11,192 nt of DNA from Monoraphidium neglectum (taxonomy: Eukaryota > Chlorophyta > Chlorophyceae > Sphaeropleales > Selenastraceae): NCBI RefSeq assembly GCF_000611645.1, contig NW_014011682.1:1-11192 (forward strand). Direction: 5' to 3'. Made by a program: the position numbers and the translations under genes. A model generated the notes under the pieces. That model had not been told where the DNA came from. It was given only the letters and a program-made list of their open reading frames with translations, and made no database searches. Shown one piece after another: positions 7,110 through 11,192 of the stretch; positions within the stretch are counted from its first letter, which is position 1; the number at the start of each line of letters is the position of its first letter.

Positions 7110-8740
7110 TTAGTCGTAGGCGGCGGAGACAAAGCTGGCCTTGCCGACGATGGGCAGGCCCTTGAGCGCGTCCTGGTTGGCCTGCTTCCATGCCTGGTTG
7201 GTGGGAGGTGGGTTTGTCGAGTGGTTTGTTGCAAGGCAAAGCGCGGCTGAGGACGCTGCTCTATCTTGCGATGAGCTATGCCGGCGGCGTTGATGAGGGG
7301 AGGCCAGGAACTGCCAAACAACCCACGTGGGCACCCCGACAGACCCCAGGCTCCCCACATGTCTAGACCCCAGACGCCATGTTTCCATTCCGCGCAGCAC
7401 CGCGCGGCCGCGCTCACCGTGTAGGTGCTGAAGGCCTCGGCAGAGGGGAACCTCAAGATGGCGATGATGTCGTAGCTCACGTAGGTGCCAGCCTTCTTGC
7501 CCTCCCACTTCTTGCTGTTGGCGGGAGCAGGCAGCACGCTCGTGTCCCTGATGACAACCCTAAGTGAGACACAGAGGAGAGGGGAGGGGGAGGGAGAGGG
7601 GGAGAGAGAGTGCTTGGACCACCAATTCAGGTGTTGGACACAGGGATCGTCATGCCGAGCAGGGTGTCAAGGGAAAATTTGCAAGGCCCAAGACAGCCTG
7701 TTGGTCTTGCTGTGTTGGTGCCGTGTTGGTGCCGCTAACGCCTGCTTCAAGGACCAGCGACCCACACGCACCCAAATGCTCAAGCCTGGGATACAACGGT
7801 CAACCAGGTAGTTTGAATGTTCACCGTTCCCTCGGATCCCGGACCAACCCACCGGAAAGAGATGGTGTTGGGGTTCGCATCACCGAATTTGGCCAACGAC
7901 TCTAGCAGGGTCAATCTGACCTGCGAGACCTGGTGAATGTGCAGGGACGGGACAGGACGCAGCTTGACGAGGAAAAAATGAGAACTTAGATAAGTATGAG
8001 TAACTTATGCATCTATTGATGAGGGGGTCCAGACAAGTGCGCAGAGAGCAGTATGCGCGGTGCAATCGGACACAGTGCGCTCTGAATGAGCCCCACGCAC
8101 TGGTCAGCTAGTGCACAACAAACCAGGTGGCACTGAGGCGCCGCACCCCTGACCGGGGCAGCTTCACTCACCTGGTTCGGATCCTGGGGGCTCTGCAAGG
8201 CCAGCAGGACAATCTTCTGGATGCCGGCCGCATCTGCGGGAAGGGGTGACGAATACAGCAACGTGTCAAGCCAGGGAGGGTGGGCTGCTCCGATGAAAGA
8301 TGCGTGTGCAGAAGCCGTGTGGTGAAGGCGGGACGGGCATGATGTGTGGCTGCAGAGCATCGCAGGGGCAATGTGGCAGGGGGAGACAAGCGGGTGACTA
8401 AGGAGCCGGTCCGCGGGCTGGCTGGCTGACGTGCAAGATGAGCTGGTTAAAAAGCAAGGGACACAGCCTTGTGGGACATTGGAACGCAGCATGGGGGTGT
8501 GATAGGCATCACGCCATTGATTATGGGTGGATGCCCTCGTGGGCTGGTGGTGACCAGTGCGGCGGTGGCCATGCGGCGGGGCGCATTGCGGGTGTGGGGG
8601 GTGGCTTTGTCTAATGATATGGGGGTGGGTGCCTGCTGTGCGCAAGGGTGGGGGCACGGGGCCCTGGCACCCTCACCAGCGGCACCGGCCAGGAGGAGGA
8701 CGGCGGCCAAAAGGGCCGCGGCGGCGGTGGCGGCACGCAT
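7110..8740 (-). CDS. Secreted Dabb-like (stress-responsive A/B barrel) protein, 139 aa, five exons
   Basis: Exons 8740-8677, 8233-8172, 7920-7853, 7559-7418 and 7193-7110 (64, 62, 68, 142, 84 nt) give exactly 139 codons plus TAA, with GT-AG introns of 443, 251, 293 and 224 bp. The chosen ATG starts a strong signal peptide (MRAATAAAALLAAVLLLAGA), cleaved near residue 21-24. The mature part follows the ferredoxin-like order of Dabb proteins (PF07876). It has a strand IQKIVLLAL (26-34), a helix QVRLTLLESLAKFG (42-55), a strand NTISFRVVIRD (60-70), an inserted Lys-rich loop (76-90), a strand YDIIAILRF (94-102) with the typical FPSAEAFSTY, a helix (113-124) and a last strand KASFVSAAYD. Dabb domains form dimeric barrels; many have no known ligand. 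No catalytic residues are evident. The gene structure is very firm, the family moderate; another dimeric alpha-beta barrel family is the main alternative. Confidence 0.8.
7573..7610 (-). repeat. Purine-rich tract (sense CT-rich) before exon 4
   Basis: The plus strand is an almost pure G/A run; in the gene sense it is a 38-nt CT tract ending about 13 nt before the CACTTAG acceptor at 7560. It is an unusually long polypyrimidine tract for this gene and fits 3' splice-site recognition. Confidence 0.6.
7712..7733. repeat. 11-bp tandem duplication in intron 3
   Basis: GTGTTGGTGCC is repeated exactly twice in tandem within intron 3 of the Dabb-like gene. No function is evident; it is probably a recent slippage event. 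Confidence 0.8.
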
Positions 8741-8826
8741 CTTGAGGGCTGGCTGGATGGGTTTCAGATGGGTGACCGCCTCTGACGCAAAGGGATTGGA
8801 TTCAGTGTGTGCGGAAGCACGGTTTT

Positions 8827-8868
8827 TGCCAGTTGAGACTTTGACGAGTCCGGCAGACCCACGGGACA
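8827..8868 (+). repeat. 42-bp dispersed repeat, copy B
   Basis: This copy matches 3128-3169 at 36 of 42 positions, same orientation on the plus strand. It lies 87-128 bp upstream of the Dabb-like start codon, antisense to that gene, in its 5' UTR or promoter. Confidence 0.65.
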
Positions 8869-9620
8869 GATTACCGCGCTTCCGATGCACCGGTAGAGTC
8901 CATCCGCAGGCGACAGTGACCAGCGTTCCCTGAGTTTGTTCACATCATCTCGCGCTTTTTGGCACGGCTACTCGGGCTTCGGGCAGGACGGCTAGGCACT
9001 GAGTCAGGTCATTGGCAGGCTGTCGGCAGGCTGTCAGCAGGCACGCAGGCTGCAGGAGTGTGCCACCGTCTCCAAGTAGAATTGTCAATTGTGCCACTGT
9101 CACCAAGCAATGTGCACAAACTCTCAGCTCCAGCAGCGCGCCAGGGCCCACTGGGATCTCTGCGACTGGCCAGCAAGGGTGCTGGTGCACGACTGCGAGA
9201 CTCCTGGGCGAGGGGAGGCCAAGACGTATCGCCGCCGCAAACAGCACGCCCTCCTCGTACCGCCCGGCAGGCGCCGGCAAAGCATGCGACCCAGACAGAA
9301 TCGCCGGTGCGGGCCACGCCGGCGACGAGGGCGGCGCGGGCGGCGCGGGGGGCCGCGGCCAGCACATCCAGCGCAGCCGCAGGTGCGGCGTGTGGGGGTT
9401 GCCCGGCGCACGCCCCAACCTCCAGACGTCCGCGCAGCACATGCAGATTGTTGCGCCACCCCCCAGACCCAGATGAAGCCGCCACCCCCTCTGGCTGCAG
9501 CCACAACTCCACCGCCTTTGTTGGGCACGAGGCGGCCCTTTGTGCAGCTGTCGAGCTGTGGGCCCCCCGCAGCACCACGGCCAGATAGCCGCGACGCCAG
9601 TCGTCATCAGTCAGCAGCTG
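8869..9620. other. Upstream region of the Dabb-like gene and unassigned GC-rich DNA
   Basis: Long frames are open on both strands because stop codons are rare at this GC content. Ala/Arg/Pro-rich translations give no recognisable domain. The promoter of the Dabb-like gene must lie at the left side. I see no gene that can be supported. Confidence 0.35.
9014..9035. repeat. 11-bp tandem repeat
   Basis: GGCAGGCTGTC occurs twice in direct tandem, followed by a partial third unit (AGCAGGC). It is probably slippage. Confidence 0.7.
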
Positions 9621-9917
9621 CTCTTGTCGGGGAGGCACCGGCAGCGCCTGCGCATGAGAGGGGCCCGGCTGTCGCACGTGCCAGCAACTTCGAGGATACA
9701 GTAGTGCGCAGGACGGGCAAGTCCATGCGCCCCGCCCAGCTGCATAACAAAAAAGCAAATCCTGGGCTGGAGGGCAGCCCAGCAAACCTGGACATGCTGT
9801 GTCGCCGTCGCCTTCGGCACCCGCCACTATAGTAGCGCTGCTTGCCTGGGCGGCATACGAACCGCCGCCTGCGCTGCGGGCTGCCTGCAAGCGCGGGCAG
9901 GTGCGCGCAAAGCCACA

Positions 9918-10229
9918 CGCCACCCCTGCGCCGCGTGCCCGACGACTGTCCCGAACCTGTTCATGCGGGCGTGCGTCATGGCCGTGCCCGGGCCGATTCG
10001 CGAAGGCAGCAGGGTATTTGTGACAGGAAGTTGAGGGTGGCACGCAGCGGGCCGCGGGGCGGCGTGAGCAGCACGTCCAGTTGAGAGCATGGTATGCAAC
10101 AGCCCCGACGCCGAGCACAGGCAGCTGCGCCTCAGTCACGACCTGCGACTGCAGCAGACCTGCGCCATCCTGCCACCACTGTGCGCGCTGAAAACGCCAG
10201 CGCCCCCCCCGCAGCAACATTGCAGGGCA
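9918..10229 (-). pseudogene. Possible decayed coding blocks, unrecognised protein
   Basis: Three successive minus-strand segments have coding-like third-position G/C but are in different frames. Segment 10229-10081 begins after a splice-like CTCCTACAG and reads WWQDGAGLLQSQVVTEAQ, then LPVLGVGAVAYHALN. Segment 10080-10018 reads LDVLLTPPRGPLRATLNFLS. From 10021 the text reads NTLLPSRIGPGTAMTHARMN, then RFGTVVGHAAQG. The first junction is a one-base shift with no room for an intron. I do not recognise the family. It could be a pseudogene, parts of a spliced gene, or chance in GC-rich DNA. Confidence 0.2.
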
Positions 10230-10465
10230 CTGTAGGAGACGCCGCATGGCAGCGGCTCTGGCTGGCGCGCTGGCTCTCCGCTGAACCGAACGTATGGTAC
10301 ACCAACTGTTTATCTTGTTATTTCCAGCAGCAAGGTGGCAGATTCATGGCTGCGCACAAACGTCATCCTGTCTCCACCGCCCCGCCTGTGCATGCCGGCA
10401 CACGCGCAACAAATGTCGCGTGCCTGGCCCCAGACTAATCCAGCTGCACGACGCGGCCACTGCCT

Positions 10466-10843
10466 TTGCCTCAAGTTTTGGAGCTGGAAGTGCGTCAATA
10501 TACAACAATTGTAGCAAAGAAATTGGGCACAAGCGGCGTGCAGCATGTGTACGCAGCACTGCCGAAGATGCTCGACCAACTTGACCAAATCTGCGCCCAG
10601 GCGCGGTTCAATCTGCCCTGCCTGATTACATGGCTATGGAGGCTGCATGTCTGCTTAGCGATTGCATGGCGCGCCAGATGTGGCCGCCGAATGACGATAA
10701 AGAAGGTGGGCGGTTGCGGCAACATGGCGCGCAAACCCCTGGCAGCGCACGCAAGCCCTGATGACTGGTGGCAGGCCGCCGCCGCCGCTGCTGCTGCTGC
10801 TGTGCGCGCATGGTGCCTTCCGGCAATACAAGGGAGTACCTAG
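10466..10843 (+). CDS. Unrecognised reading frame, possible terminal exon
   Basis: An open frame of 125 codons ends in TAG at 10843. Its first part (VLELEVRQYTTIVAKKLG, then YAALPKMLDQLDQICAQA) would form amphipathic helices. The end is a GCC/GCT-coded poly-Ala run of nine at about 10777-10803. Third-position composition is mixed, no domain is recognised, and no TGTAA follows. The opposite strand has a competing start at 10811 (ACCATGCGC, then five CAG codons). Treat as doubtful. Confidence 0.15.
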   Translation: MPQVLELEVRQYTTIVAKKLGTSGVQHVYAALPKMLDQLDQICAQARFNLPCLITWLWRLHVCLAIAWRARCGRRMTIKKVGGCGNMARKPLAAHASPDDWWQAAAAAAAAAVRAWCLPAIQGST

Positions 10844-11192
10844 CTAGCTGAAAGACAGGGGGGATAAACAGAGGTACAGATCCACGAACCGAAAGAACTC
10901 GGGTAAACGGTGCCTGTGAAAAAAGGACCGCTGCACAGCCCAGATCAGCCATAATCTGCCTCAGGCGCGTGCCGGCGCGGCAAGGCGCTGCACCGCCCCG
11001 CCCATCTGCCACTCCCTTCAGGACTGGGCACGGGCGGCTGCATCTCCCTCCCGCAGGCGCCGGTCCGTGCGGCGCATTGCGACCCCAGACGCGGCACTCA
11101 GGGGTTGGCCGCGCCCCACCACGCCCCACCCGCAAGCTCGCCGCCGCCCACCCCCCCGCCCGCCTCGTGCCGCGCCCGCTTCGCACTCGGCG
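10844..11192. other. Right edge, no gene supported
   Basis: The first half is less GC-rich and could be 5' flank of a minus-strand frame starting at 10811. The second half is very C-rich on the plus strand, with a splice-acceptor-like CTCCCTCCCGCAG near 11058, but the following reading frame resembles nothing I know. Confidence 0.3.

Noticed and set aside
9009..10247. 412-codon minus-strand frame as a single gene
   Set aside because: Its text is low-complexity Ala/Arg/Pro over most of its length, and the best coding-like blocks leave this frame. Long open frames are expected at this GC content.
10604..10616. tRNA B-box-like GGTTCAATC
   Set aside because: No matching A box or cloverleaf pairing upstream.

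Overview
The window looks like nuclear DNA of a chlorophyte green alga. Coding parts are very GC-rich with G or C in most third codon positions. Genes are split by GT-AG introns of about 165 to 443 bp. CAG and CA microsatellites are present, and the chlorophyte polyadenylation signal TGTAA lies downstream of two genes. These are inferences from composition and gene style; the species cannot be named.

Layout. (1) 1-1573, minus strand: the first four exons of a secreted protein with a clean signal peptide, running off the left edge. It most resembles the N-terminal part of gametolysin-type (peptidase M11) matrix proteases. (2) 1574-3386: an AT-richer divergent intergenic region with four TGCGCAA motifs, a perfect hairpin and one copy of a 42-bp dispersed repeat. 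(3) 3387-6292, plus strand: a CNOT10-like gene (CCR4-NOT complex, TPR protein). Its homologous blocks are easy to follow but lie in different frames, and one block has an in-frame TAG, so it looks like a pseudogene or a locus with assembly errors. (4) 6293-7109: convergent 3' regions with facing TGTAA signals. (5) 7110-8740, minus strand: a complete five-exon gene for a 139-residue secreted protein with a stress-responsive A/B barrel (Dabb)-like fold. Every exon junction keeps the frame. (6) 8741-11192: the Dabb gene promoter with the second 42-bp repeat copy, then a long stretch with no firm gene. It contains only scattered coding-like blocks on the minus strand and an unrecognised plus-strand reading frame.

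The genes do not form an obvious pathway: two encode secreted or wall proteins and one an mRNA-decay factor. The two secreted genes read through 504 and 420 coding bases without an error, which argues that the breaks in the CNOT10-like locus are real decay and not general sequencing noise. No prokaryotic system, CRISPR array, rRNA or tRNA was found.
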